From Nectonema munidae (taxonomy: Eukaryota > Nematomorpha > Nectonematoida > Nectonematidae), in assembly GCA_030549495.1 (NCBI GenBank), contig JAUIRK010000934.1, forward strand, positions 310,001-374,000: 64,000 bases of DNA, read 5' to 3'. This document shows positions 23,270 through 37,100 of the stretch, in pieces (position 1 is the first letter of the stretch; each line of letters begins with the position of its first letter). The notes below the pieces were generated by a model, which worked only from the letters and a program-made list of their open reading frames with translations, searched no databases and was not told where the DNA came from. The position numbers and the translations under genes are program-made.

Positions 23270-24723
23270 ATATTGAAAAAGCTGTTATTCTATCAAATCA
23301 TATGTAATTTGTGGCGAAAAAGCAGATGTTGGTTAATAACTGAATTTTTCGTCTATCCACTGTCATTGAAGATTATAGCAATGACGACCTATTCAATTGT
23401 GATGAAACTGTGCCCTATTTCCATTCTTTATCTGACAAAAAGCTTGCTGTGAAAGGCGACGACAGGAGTGCCGTTGAGATATCTAAAAAAGGCTTTAATT
23501 TCCTATTTGCATGCAGTGCATAAAGTGAAAACTTGAAAGGCTTCTTGATAGGCAAATCAAAACAAATGCGTTGTTCCAAAAACATCAAAATCAATGAACA
23601 TCGAGTGACTTACGCTTCTAATTCCAAGGCTTGGATGACCTCAAAACTCTTTCTACACTGATCATCCGAAGTTAATATAAAAAAAGCACTCTACCTCGAT
23701 GAACTTACTTCGCACACATCTGATATCCAACTCAACTTTGTCAGCCTGAAATAAAAGAACCGTGTCCAAACACTTAACTAGTGTATAATACGTGCATTCA
23801 AGGCCCGATACAGCAAATTACGGATGACATACGTACTAGCTAAAATGGACATAGGCAATAATGTTGCTCAATTAGCAAAATTTGTTACTATTCTTGATGC
23901 TATTAAATTGATTGACACTGCTTAGCGAGAAACTAAATACTCAATAATCACACGTTGTTTCAAGCAGTATGGTTATATCATATTCAATCTTTCAGTCGAA
24001 ACAACTGATGAAAAATAATCTTGCGTTATATGCTCTCACTCCTCAGATATCAAAGTCAAATATAAGGGCCCAATTTTTTCGATATAGATAAGACCACTAA
24101 CACTGAAAACACATCTGATTTGGAGTCTCTACTCGCACAAAAGCATCTTTAGAGTAAAAGGATCAATAGTATCAGTGTGTAAGAGGACACTATTGAACTA
24201 TAAAAGGAAAAAATAAGTCGCATCAACATCCGTAATATGCTTTTGGAAGTCAGCAACTTCGCATTTGTCGAAGATTCATACATGCTTCGAGAAATTCATT
24301 CACTTATCACTAAAAACATTTTATCTGTTGTTAAGAAGTCTGTTGCTTAAATACAAGTGTTCATCAAAGACTTTTTTTTTCTTTAATTTTGAATTCAGGT
24401 GGTTGTGTTATGATCTGATTATGAAATAAAGCTTTCGATATAGTTTTCTCATTCTTCATATTATTAAAGTTTCCGCTATTTCTCAAAGGCTTTAATAAAT
24501 TTGAAAGAATATAATTCTAACCCTAAGCAGGTTTATGCGTTTTTAATATACACGTGTATATAAACATGTACATCGGTAGATAAAAGTGGCAAATGCACCT
24601 GAAATCTTATTGTTAATATGGTCGATGTTCTCCGATCTCTATATATTTTTTACATGGTGGTGTTCTGTAAAAATCGGATTTTTTGTTGGTCCCATGGCGA
24701 TCCAGTTTGTACAGATTCCACTG
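23270..24723 (+). pseudogene. Tigger 3: strongly decayed Tigger transposon, 5' end not found
   Basis: Transposase pieces are readable across frames: CDETV/LYFHSLSDKKLAVKGDD and RSAVEISKKGFNFLFACSA (about 23400-23522), GFLIGKSKQMRCSKNIKINE (about 23540-23602), VTYASNSKAWMTSKLF (about 23607-23654), then YVLAKMDIGNNVAQLAKFV (about 23829-23884) and AIKLIDTA. Near the end, 24354-24377 encodes QVFIKDFF, again a PIP-box pattern. The right terminus reads CAGTGGAATCTGTACAAACT on the minus strand, ending at 24723 beside TA (24724-24725). Many stops; much older than Tigger 1 or Tigger 2. Confidence 0.75.
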
Positions 24724-24725
24724 TA

Positions 24726-26369
24726 TATTTAATATGTTATGTGTAGATAATATTGTAAAGAAATACAAGATCTTACTTATCAGCTTTTATGAAAGCGTTG
24801 CTACATATTAAATTGTCTTTGGGGCATGATTCAAAGCATAATATGGATCAACTATAAATCCATCATTATAATGTTTCAAAAAAATCTGTTTTTTAAATTT
24901 ATTAATGTTGAACTGCCATATCTCATTTAGCAGATTCAAAGAGTTGAATTTACCTGTGATTTTGCAGACAATAGATTGTTTTGCTCTTTATTTTCCAGTA
25001 TCTTCCAGGTGAATCTAGATCTATAATTACTCCTCATTTAGTTCAAAGTAAAAAATTATAAGATATATAAGGGAATCTGTAGTTGAAATATTTTTAAAGA
25101 GTCAATAGCAATTTATATTTCTATATATCATCTAATTTTAGAGTGTAGAATAAAGTGCTGGCTTGTGAAATTTTGGTTTATCGAAAATCATTCAGAAGAA
25201 ACATTTTTGAAGAGTTATTATTTTGTTGATGTGAAATCTAGTGAGAATAAAGTGCTCGTTTATCAAAAAGTAGGGTTATATATTCGACATATATAAAAAG
25301 AAGAATATAACTCATCTACATAAATTATAAATAACAAAGGTGGTAGTACGGATCCCCGCAAATTTCTTTAATTTTTTCTTAGACTATGTCAGATTTATGG
25401 TTATTAACTAAAACACACTTTGCCTTAAACTTAAGAATGATAAAATTTAACAAATACTTTGAGTTGAGAGATGGTTTTTTTTGGCTGGACCCCATGTTGG
25501 CCCCTCCACATCAAATACCTATTTTACTGGATTTTACTCAAAACTTTCTATAATTTAATTTTTTTGAGTGGGTTTTGCATCCAGGGGAAGAAATATCTCT
25601 CTTATTTGGACGGGTGAATCTTAGACCAAGAGCACTCTTAATTTGATTTTCATTCATTAGAATAATTTAAAGAAAAAAAAGTAAAACATATGTATTTGAT
25701 AAATTGCAAAATTTATAAAAAATTATTGATTTAAAAACGTAGCCCTTGTTTGGCCCCCTCACTTTTGAAAATCTAGAACCGCCACAGTTAATAGACCATA
25801 AAATGATAATTTATTTTCAAGAATAGAAAATTTTACTATATCAAAGGAAGACTTCAAATCAAGAAAGACAGCTAAGCATAAATTTCAATATTATTAATGA
25901 AAGTAAAATGCCCTGTTTCTATACATACGAATAACGACATCCAAAATTATGTGGGACAAAAAGAAAATAGTTAGTCTCGAATAATACAGCTTAAATATTT
26001 CAAACATTGGAATAATACAGATTGGGCGATAATTTTTCACTTCGGATTTGTTAGACTTGGAATAATTTTAATGATTTAAAAAACCCCGCGTTACATACAA
26101 ATTTTTATTGCACAAATTATACATTCTTATTGAATAAGGAGAGACAAAAATGTTTCGAAAGGATGATATTGCACAACATATTTGATTAAATATACCATTG
26201 TGTTTTAAGGAATTGACATTGCAAAATAATTTTAATTAATAAATAATTATGCCTTTTTAGGAGTCTAAATTGCCAAATGGTGAGGTGATAATAAACAATT
26301 AAAGACTTCCGGTTATACAGGTTTCTCTTAAAATTTCAAAAAAATTAAGGTTTAATAACATGGAATAAG
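24726..26369. other. No gene seen
   Basis: AT-rich. Two C/G-rich patches (GGACCCCATGTTGGCCCCTC near 25490 and TTGGCCCCCTC near 25753) may be the ends of an unrecognised roughly 300-bp repeat. No exon supported. Confidence 0.35.
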
Positions 26370-27410
26370 CACTTATTCAATTTTCACTTCCAATTTTGCT
26401 CATCGCTAATTTTTTTCTCATATCTTTGTCGACTACTTCTTTCCAACTTATATTAGGCCTCCCTTTACCTATTTTTTGTAATTCATACGCTTTTTAAATG
26501 ACCACTCTTTTGGTCTCATATTTACGTTACCAAACCATGTTAGTCTTTGCCCTTCTAAAATTTATTTATTTAATTTACTTTACATAAATTGCTTTTCTCA
26601 ACTTCTTTCAATGCCCAGATTTCACCACTATATACTAAACCTCTAATATATCTTTTATATACAAAATATTTTAAAATTAAAGAAAAAGTACTGATACACA
26701 AAATACTGCTTAAAGATTTAAATTTTTTTGAAAGCTAGCCTCATACTATATTATGCTGAGTTGCGTACACTACCAACCCTAAATAATTCTCTTCAAAATA
26801 TCAAAGTTGATTAGTTTTTAAGAATTCTACTCTATCTAATACAACTTTTTCCTTATTTGTCTTTGCTGTTTTAGAATCATTTCAACTACTACACTTAAAA
26901 TTACCAACTTTTGACAAACTACCCTTAATACTTGAGCAGCACCTACTATGTACTCACCTATTGGAGAACACACCGAGATTTGGATTTCTTTTAATTCTTT
27001 TACTGCAAACGCTATATTTACTTCTAAAAAACTAAATTTTCTGACTTTGATGAACAACTTATCTTGATCCACTTAGTTTCATTGATGTTAATTTTTAAAC
27101 TTTTTTTTTCTAGTAAGTTTCTCTCCATACTTTAATTTTTTTCACATTAGTTCTTTAGAAGAATCTGCATCTGCATATAAAATTTCTTTCATTACTTCTT
27201 TAAGAATTTCATCAATGATGATATTATACAAAAAGAGGCTTAACATCAAACCTTGATCCAATCCAACCTTTATTTTATATTCTTTAGAAATAGAATCATT
27301 TATTCTTATATAAGTGTCTTCACTTTTATATAGTGGAACAATAGCCCTCACCAACTTCTCATTCACACATTTTTTTCTTAATGCCCATTCGATTATTGAA
27401 CTTCCAAAAA
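26370..27410 (-). mobile_element. LINE 3: 5'-truncated copy of the LINE 1 family, broken
   Basis: Minus-strand RT and C-terminal pieces match LINE 1. SIIEWALRKKCVNEKLVRAI and PLYKSEDTYIRINDSIS (about 27410-27280) correspond to LINE 1 SLIEWSLRRKGVNERLMRAI and LYKSEDTFIKINNSIS. CCSSIKGSLSKVGNFKCSSC (about 26960-26890) is the remains of the RT zinc finger. GKGRPNISWKEVVDKDMRKK (about 26475-26410) is the C-terminus. The copy is 5'-truncated within RT and carries multiple breaks. It lies downstream of the aminopeptidase gene. Confidence 0.75.
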
Positions 27411-27852
27411 CTTGAAAAATTGTGCTCTAAATAGTTAAAAAATTTAAATAATTAAACATATTTCGGTTTAGAGCAAAGAAGTTCACAAAAATTAAACTCA
27501 CTTTTTTTATTTTTAAAATATTTGAAAAAAAAAAATTAATACTTGAAAAATTTCGACTTTGATTCCTAAATTTTATTAGATACTATCTCTGACCTAAGCT
27601 TAAATAAAATATTTATCGCATATATTATATTATAGCAAAATATATTTAGAGCTATATATTCAGCCATGGAGTCCTTTTAAGAAGGTGCTAAAAGTTATGG
27701 ACCACTTTAATTAAAATGTTCTATTATAAAAGGCTTTTCAATATTTATGATTTTAAATAAAAAAATTGATTTTTTTAATCTGACCCCCATGGACCTCTTG
27801 AAACCCATCCCCATTAATCCCAAGGTTAAGAATCGTTGAAATAGAGAATGCA

Positions 27853-27858
27853 TTTATT
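27853..27858 (-). promoter_or_regulatory. Possible polyadenylation signal of the METAP1D-like gene
   Basis: AATAAA on the minus strand, about 175 nt past the stop codon at 28031-28033. Such hexamers are common in AT-rich DNA, so this is only a candidate. Confidence 0.4.
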
Positions 27859-28030
27859 ATTGTTCATAATAATCAAATCCATTTAAAAATAAAATGATGT
27901 CTCGATGTGATTTGAACAGAGAACATAACATCCTAGAGCATTCAAAATTCAGGAAGCGAAGAATTGTCAAAATTACAACAAATATTTTGATCGAATGCCA
28001 AGATCTGAATTTGAGCATCAGCAATGTAGT

Positions 28031-28170
28031 TCATGTGAGGACTTCAGCACCTTCATCAGTTATTAAAATTGTTCTTTCAAATTTGGCGGCTCTAAATGTA
28101 TCTACCGTGAAAACAGTCCACCCATCGAAACTCGGTTTGATGCTAGATGATTCTTCACAAACTATTGGTT
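28031..28170 (-). CDS. METAP1D: METAP1D-like exon 6, with stop
   Basis: 140 nt; acceptor CCATCAATTAG. It encodes EPIVCEE, DGWTVFTVDTFRAAKFERTI and LITDEGAEVLT then TGA. This matches family AWTVVSLDNQRSAQFEHTVL and keeps the pocket Trp and the last metal Glu. Confidence 0.88.
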
Positions 28171-31100
28171 CTAATTGATGGAATAAAAGAATATGTACAT
28201 ATTTGCATAAAAAATAAGTTAGTCCTTTTTACCTACTGTAAATGTCATCCCAGTTTTCATAAGGCCTGGTGAATAGTATGCTGAAAATAAAAAGATAAGA
28301 CAGTAAGATTTAAATATTGGAAAATTTAAAGAAAAACATTTAATACAATGGCAAAAAGAAAACAAGATATGTCCAAAAAGAGGAAGTCTCTGCCATATAC
28401 ATCATACTTGAACAAGAAAGTTTCACTTAGTTTATCCGCTATATTTTTAATTTCACTTCTCAATCAATACATTAATGCTAAATATTTTTCTTTTAAATTA
28501 AATTCCATATTTGATAAATATTTTACAATAAACATAAATATCATAAATCTGAAATAAAAAGTAACAATAAGTTAACTAATCGTTTAAGTATCAAGTCTTC
28601 CTTTATGATGTCAGGTAAGAGATGTCATGTGACCTCACTATGTGTTCCGTTGAATGAATTTATACACTGCTTTTTGTTATTATCTTTAAAAAGACGGGTT
28701 TATCATTCATACATTATATTAGTTGGATATATATATATTTGTTTTGATTTTAACAATTTATATTAATCTTAAAATAAAAGGTCTTACCAATTTTTTGATA
28801 TTCCTCAGATTCGATAAAAATAAAAAAAACTAGTTGAAATAATTAATTGTATTATATATAACATAATAAAAAAGTGTATGAAGTATAAAACAATATTTTC
28901 TTTATATGTTTTGTGTCAATCTAACCCTAGCATAGTGAATATTGCGTCGTTTCAAAATTTTAGGGCTCAAAAAAGCGAGAAATTGATATAAGAACACAAC
29001 TGTATAGCTAAGGAAGCTATCCAAATTTTGATTTATAGAAAAATGAAGCAAATTGCAAAATTACGGAATTAAATAAGTTATTTTAAAATTACATTCATTT
29101 GATGCTTATTCTACCCAAATAATAAAAAAATTAATTTTAGGCAAGAAGTGTTTCAGTACGATGTGTTATGTGTGTATATTCTGAAGGATATTTTAATAAA
29201 AAATAAAATTGCGAGAAAGAGTATAATAGAGAAAAGAATTCATACATCCATAATTGATGAAAGGAGGTTCGTTTATATACTTTCCAATGCCATGCCCATG
29301 GAAAAAAGGACAAACTTTGAAATCAAAAGCCTGAGCTGTTTCACTAATTTCAAGAAAATAAATAATAAGAATAGATTCAACCACATTTCATGAAAGACTT
29401 TCCAAATATCATAATTAAATATATAAAATGCTAAAGAGCAAAAAATAACATCAAATATTGATTTATAGTTATAACAGAAGAGCATTTCGAAAATCACGAT
29501 AAAGGTCAAGGTATCCCGGGGTGTTTTCATCGAGAAGGCACAATTGCGCCGTTTGTACCGAACTAAGAGGAATGCAGGCTTGATGCGGTATCGAACCCAA
29601 GGCCACTTTTTTGGGTTATCGAATCCAGCATTAGAGATGTATCGGATGCGAATTTGTTTACATCCACGGATGCGGATATTAGATTTGACATCCTAGCGGA
29701 TGCGAATATCCAAAATAAATTTTTATGCGCATGTGGATATAAAATATTTTTAAAATTTATGTTTTATCTTTTACAGTATCCCACTATTTTAATCCCTTTT
29801 TTACTGTTTTTTTAATCCACCAATGTAAAAAAACCTAAATCAGAATAATTAGAAAAATTTTATTTAAAATAATCATTATTAATTACAGGTAAATTTTTTT
29901 TTTAAGAAATAACAATTTTTCTTCTTTTTCCTCTAGTAATTTTTTTATCAGTATAAATATTTCCCGCGCTGCTAAAGAGCTGCTCGCTTTGAACAGTGCT
30001 AGGAGGACAGGTAAGGTAAATGACATGCAATTTTTGATAAAAATGGAAATTCTTCTTTTTTAGTTTTCCACCAATCTAAGCTTTGAGTAGCCGCGCCATT
30101 AATTCTTTTTTCTTTTCGACACTTCGTTATTTCTTCATTAAAAGCTTCATTTTCTTCATTCTCTTTCTCGTTTTCTTCTTCACTACTAGAGTTTAGAATA
30201 GAGTCCATAGCTTCATTCAAAGAGGTATAAACTTCATTTTTTTGCAGCTTTTTACTTCTATGCTACAATTATTATCAATCTTATCCTCATCATATAAATT
30301 CAAAAGGAAAGTATTAACATGAAAAAAATTCGCGGATGAGGATGTAAAGCGAATGTAACATTTTTTGCGAATGATCCGCATATACAGAACCGGATATCCG
30401 ATACATCTCTATCCAGCATCTAACCAACCCTACTTATGCCCCTCCCAGCTTTATCTATAAAATATATTCAAAAAACAGTTCCTAATGAAAATACTTTATA
30501 GAATACAAATTTAATAAAAATTATGAAGAAACGTTCTCATCTTATAGAATTGATAATAAAAAAAATAATTGAGAGAAGTGAAATTTCGTTTACTGTAAAA
30601 TGTATCTCTGTCTATAGCTTCGCATAAAGGCGAAATTATTTTGATTGGTAGGTTATATTAATAAAATTATGATTATTCATTTTATTCAATACAACATGCA
30701 ACTGACAACTAAGACTGGTTGAATAAGTCATTTGTTTTAAAAATGCAGAAAAAACTTCTTTTCACTCTAAACTTCTTTTTATGCGTTTAATCCTTTCAAG
30801 CACTGGTTTTCTAAAATGAATCGCTTACTTTTCTTTTTCAACTTAAAGTCGACGATTTTTATTTAATCAGGCATTGGTGTCGCATTGTGCCCACAAGGCT
30901 TGATGTTGATGAAACTTAAATTTAAAAGATCTAGCCATGTAGGAATGTTGATTCGAAAAAGTTCGAAGAACATAGAGATGGTATATGGATAGATTTGGAA
31001 GAAAACGAAAGTATATCCAACTTCAAAGACATAGGAAGAAACGAAAGAAGGAGAATACAAATTAAATCCACAGAATTGGAAGGAAATTGAGAGATATTTT

Positions 31101-34100
31101 ATTATTACAAGATATGGAGTCTTATTTTTCCAAAATACAGTATCCTACATCAGATAAGCAACCTACCATTTATATTGGGAAAAAGTTATAACCAATCGCA
31201 ATGCTATTACACAAATACAACTCAAGTTTGCACTTTTATGAAATAAATAAGTCAAGAACTCGTAAGAAAAAAGAGCTAGATAAGGTCTCGTTTTCTGGTA
31301 GGGTCGCAAAACTAATGATAAAGTTAAAATGGGGTGGCCTTTCAAAACAGGTTGAAAATCAATGCGGCTTGTGTAAATCTGGCTATTCCATTTTCAAATA
31401 TTATTAATCTACCCTTCTGTGATTTGATTACAATCTTTTTTTTTTGTATAATGAATTACTCAAACAAAAATTAGCAGGCGGGAAGAAATGTGTTTCGGAT
31501 TTTCAATAAATAAATTTTTCATGTTAAAAAAACTTTTTTTTAAAAAAGTTTATCCTTAAAAAAATAAAAATATCATTTTTATCAGATTGGAAAAATTAGA
31601 AAAACATCCCTGCGGAGTTAAGGATAAAATACAAAGTCTATACATGACATATGCCTGTCATAAAATGTTAGTTCGTTCTCACACCTTCTTGGTTGGCCTT
31701 TAATCCCGTCAGGGTGTTTTGTTCACACCCTTGGCTTTTCTTCCCTCTACTCATTTACAAAAAGTCACTCTTTCCTTTATCTTTGTTGATAATTTTCCTC
31801 CTCTCTCCTTTCAATTTGTTTTGCTTTTTACTCGCATTACTTTCTTTTCATTTTTAACCCTTTTTTGACAAAGGTTTATTAAATTTAAGTAGTACCCTTT
31901 TGACAAAGGTTCATTTTTCATCGAATTAACTTCAAATTGAAAAGATAAATAATAAATAACTGGAAAAAAGCAAATTTGCGAGATTTTTATGAAAATTTTT
32001 TTTTTCTTTCAAAAAAAACACGTTGCGAAAACGCAACGTTGGACAGATTAATGAAAAGTTAGCACACATTTTTATATTTGAAATTTAAAAAGAAAAATTG
32101 GAGTAAATTTAAATAAAATTTTATTCACATGTTTAAGGCTAAAGCAAAGAACGTAATAAATAAAATAAGCTTCATCATCTTGAATGATACACTTTGAAAC
32201 ACTTCACGTGCAAACCAACACCACATCTATCGCACTTTTTGTTTGTCTGCGAATTGCATTGCCGACAACGTACTCTTTTGTTGTTTTCAACGTTAACAAT
32301 TATGTGATTTTGTCTGTCGAATCTTATATCATCTGACGGAGCTTTTATGGCTGAGGATCTACCAGGCTTTGCGGGATTGTATTCCAGACTTAATAAATAC
32401 TCCACTATCAATCTTCGGAAAGCCAGCTGATCATATGGACTTGATGATTGAAACTTGTGTAAAGCCCAACAATTGACATGTCAATAATATGGATCATTAT
32501 AAACCAGTACCGTTTCTTTCCTCTTATAGATATTCGGTACTGAGATATGTTTTGATCTAACATATCTACAAAACCCATATATTTGTTGTAGGTATGGGAA
32601 ATTTTTGGTTGATTGATTTTTATCTGTTTTTTCTCGGCTGTGGAATATCTTGTGACTTTTTGGAGAGGGTTAATAGATTCGAAGTTGGATACAGCTATGA
32701 TAGACTTTTTGTCTATCCATTGCACTATATTTACATTATTTCTAAACCATGAAAATGAATTCCCTCTGCTCTTACCCAATTTTGCCATTTTCAACGGACA
32801 GCCTTTAGTTCTATTTTTTCTTATAGTTGCAGTATACTTGATTCCTATTTCGGACATTTTTTCCACTAAATTTATAGTGCTGAAAAAATTATCTGAAATA
32901 TAAGAATATACATTTGGCATGAATTCTTTTGATTTTTCTGCAAAATTCAAAACAACAGAAGCTCCCAATCCAAAATCGGATTGATATTTATTTACAGAAA
33001 ACTTTTTTCCTTGGTAGATATCAAATTGACAACAATATCCATGTTGTATACAATCAGACCATTGCCGATACCCAAACTTTATAGGTTTTCCAGGTAAATA
33101 TTGTTTAGAGGGATGGTTACCAAAGTAGGGTATCATAGTTTCATCAACAGAGTGAAACTCAGAAATAGGCGCAAAAAATCTGAAAATTTCATTGGCAAGA
33201 TTTAAGATTGGTCTTATCTTAGAAAACTTGTCATTAATATCAATTTGAGTATTATCACAAAAATGGAAATTATTCTTAATTTCTTCAAATCTTTTACGTC
33301 GCATGGCATTTGAAACTAAATTATTGCGGCAGTCGATAGCCTGTTCCCAATATAATCTATATCTTGGAAGAACTACGTAACCTGACAAAATAAGTATGCC
33401 AATAAACTTGAAAATCTCTTCTTTTGAAGCATTCAGAGGTAAATTTTTTTGGAAAGAATACTTATTTGTAAAAGCACAAATATTTTCAACGATATCATTC
33501 ATCATCATTAAAAAGAGTTCAACTGGAGTATTCAAATTCTGCACGGTATGAGGTGCACTAAATTCATCAAAGACCTTTATATTAGAACCAGTACTCCATA
33601 CCTTTTTTACATCGCTCAGTTCTCCATCGTCTTCAGATTGAATTATTTCTGCTTGTGCAGATAATTGATTTGACGACAAATGATTAATATCACAACTTTC
33701 TTCATCTGCAGAATCTTCATCAGATAAACTCGGGTTTGTTGGAGGATTGATGAAAACTTCATGGCTAACTGCTGAACCTTCAAGAACTTCAATAATCTCA
33801 GCTAAAGTTTTCTCCTAATTTTAACAAGAACTATATGTATATAAAATTATACACATCTGGAACTTTAGCCCAAACATGGATGAAAAATCAAATTTCACAG
33901 ATAAGCACAAAGAGAAACGAACATGCAAACTAGCAAAACAAACACGAAAGGAGAGACGCGTGGTCACACTCAGAAACATACACATACTGACCAACACAGA
34001 TACACACAAACAATGACTAACATACAGAGACACACACAATACTAACACACAGAGTAATGGGCAGAAACATACACACACTTTTAGTAACACAAAAAGACAC

Positions 34101-37100
34101 GACACACACTAAACACAAGCTTATGCCTCAAAACTCAACATAACACACATGTGCACATACACACACACACAAACTCATAAAACTCATATGGACACACACA
34201 TACACACAAACTCATATGGACACACACACACACACAAACTCATATGGACACACACACACACACAAACTCATATGGACACACACACACACACAAACTCATA
34301 TGGACACACACACACACACAACTCATATGGACACACACACACACACAACTCATATGGACACACACACACACACAACTCATATGGACACACACACACACAC
34401 ACAACTCATATGGACACACACACACACACACAACTCATATGGACACACACACACACACACAACTCATATGGACACACACACACACACACAACTCATATGG
34501 ACACACACACACACACACAACTCATATGGACGGACACACACACACACACACAACTCATATGGACGGACACACACACACACACACAACTCATATGGACGGA
34601 CACACACACACACACACAACTCATATGGACGGACACACACACACACACACAACTCATATGGACGGACACACACACACACACACAACTCATATGGACGGAC
34701 ACACACACACACACACAACTCATATGGACACACACACACAACTCATATGGACACACACACACACAACTCATATGGACACACACACACAACTCATATGGAC
34801 ACACACACACACAACTCATATGGACACACACACACAACTCATATGGACACACACACACACAACTCATATGGACACACACACACACAAACTCATATGGACA
34901 CACACACACACAACTCATATGGACACACACACACAACTCATATGGACACACACACACAACTCATATGGACACACACACACAACTCATATGGACACACACA
35001 CACAACTCATATGGACACACACACACAACTCATATGGACACACACACACAACTCATATGGACACACACACACAACTCATATGGACACACACACACAACTC
35101 ATATGGACGGACACACACAACTCATATGGACGGACACACACAACTCATATGGACGGACACACACAACTCATATGGACGGACACACACAACTCATATGGAC
35201 GGACACACACAACTCATATGGACGGACACACACAACTCATATGGACGGACACACACAACTCATATGGACACACACACACACAACTCATATGGACACACAC
35301 ACACACAACTCATATGGACACACACAAACAACTCATATGGACACACACACACACAACTCATATGGACACACACACACACAACTCATATGGACACACACAC
35401 ACACAACTCATATGGACACACACACACACAACTCATATGGACACACACACACACAACTCATATGGACACACACACACACAACTCATATGGACACACACAC
35501 ACACAACTCATATGGACACACACACACACAACTCATATGGACACACACACACACAACTCATATGGACACACACACACACACACAACTCATATGGACACAC
35601 ACACACACAACTCATATGGACACACACACACACAACTCATATGGACACACACACACACAACTCATATGGACACACACACACACAACTCATATGGACACAC
35701 ACACACACAACTCATATGGACACACACACACACAACTCATATGGACACACACACACACAACTCATATGGACACACACACACACAACTCATATGGACACAC
35801 ACACACACAACTCATAATAGACACACACACACACAACTCATATGGACACACACACACACAACTCATATGGACACACACACACACAACTCATAGACACACA
35901 CACACACACAACTCATATTGACACACACACACACAACTCATATTGACACACACACACACACAACTCATATGGACACACACACACACACAACTCATATGGA
36001 CACACACACACACAACTCATATGGACACACACACACACAACTCATATGGACACACACACACACAACTCATATGGACACACACACACACAACTCATATGGA
36101 CACACACACACACAACTCATATGGACACACACACACACAACTCATACACACAGACACACACACACACAACTCATATGGACACACACACACACAACTCATA
36201 TGGACACACACACACACAACTCATATGGACACACACACACACAACTCATATGGACACACACACACAACTCATATGGACACACACACACACAACTCATATG
36301 GACACACACACACACAACTCATATGGACACACACACACACAACTCATATGGACACACACACACACACAACTCATATGGACACACACACACACAACTCATA
36401 TGGACACACACACACACAACTCATATGGACACACACACACACAACTCATATGGACACACACACACACAACTCATATGGACACACACACACACAACTCATA
36501 TGGACACACACACACACAACTCATATGGACACACACACACACAACTCATATGGACACACACACACACAACTCATATGGACACACACACACACAACTCATA
36601 TGGACACACACACACACAACTCATATGGACACACACACACACAACTCATATGGACACACACACACACAACTCATAGACACACACACACACAACTCATATG
36701 GACACACACACACACAACTCATATGGACACACACACACACAACTCATATGGACACACACACACACAACTCATATGGACACACACACACACAACTCATATG
36801 GACACACACACACACAACTCATATGGACACACACACACACAACTCATATGGACACACACACACACAACTCATATGGACACACACACACACACAACTCATA
36901 TGGACACACACACACACAACTCATATGGACACACACACACACAACTCATATGGACACACACACACACAACTCATATGGACACACACACACACAACTCATA
37001 TGGACACACACACACACACAACTCATATGGACACACACACACACACAACTCATATGGACACACACACTCATATGGACACACATGGACACACATGGACACA

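Noticed and set aside
29148-29393. Plus-strand frame opposite METAP1D-like exon 4.
   Set aside because: Shadow of the minus-strand exon, which has strong homology and splice sites.
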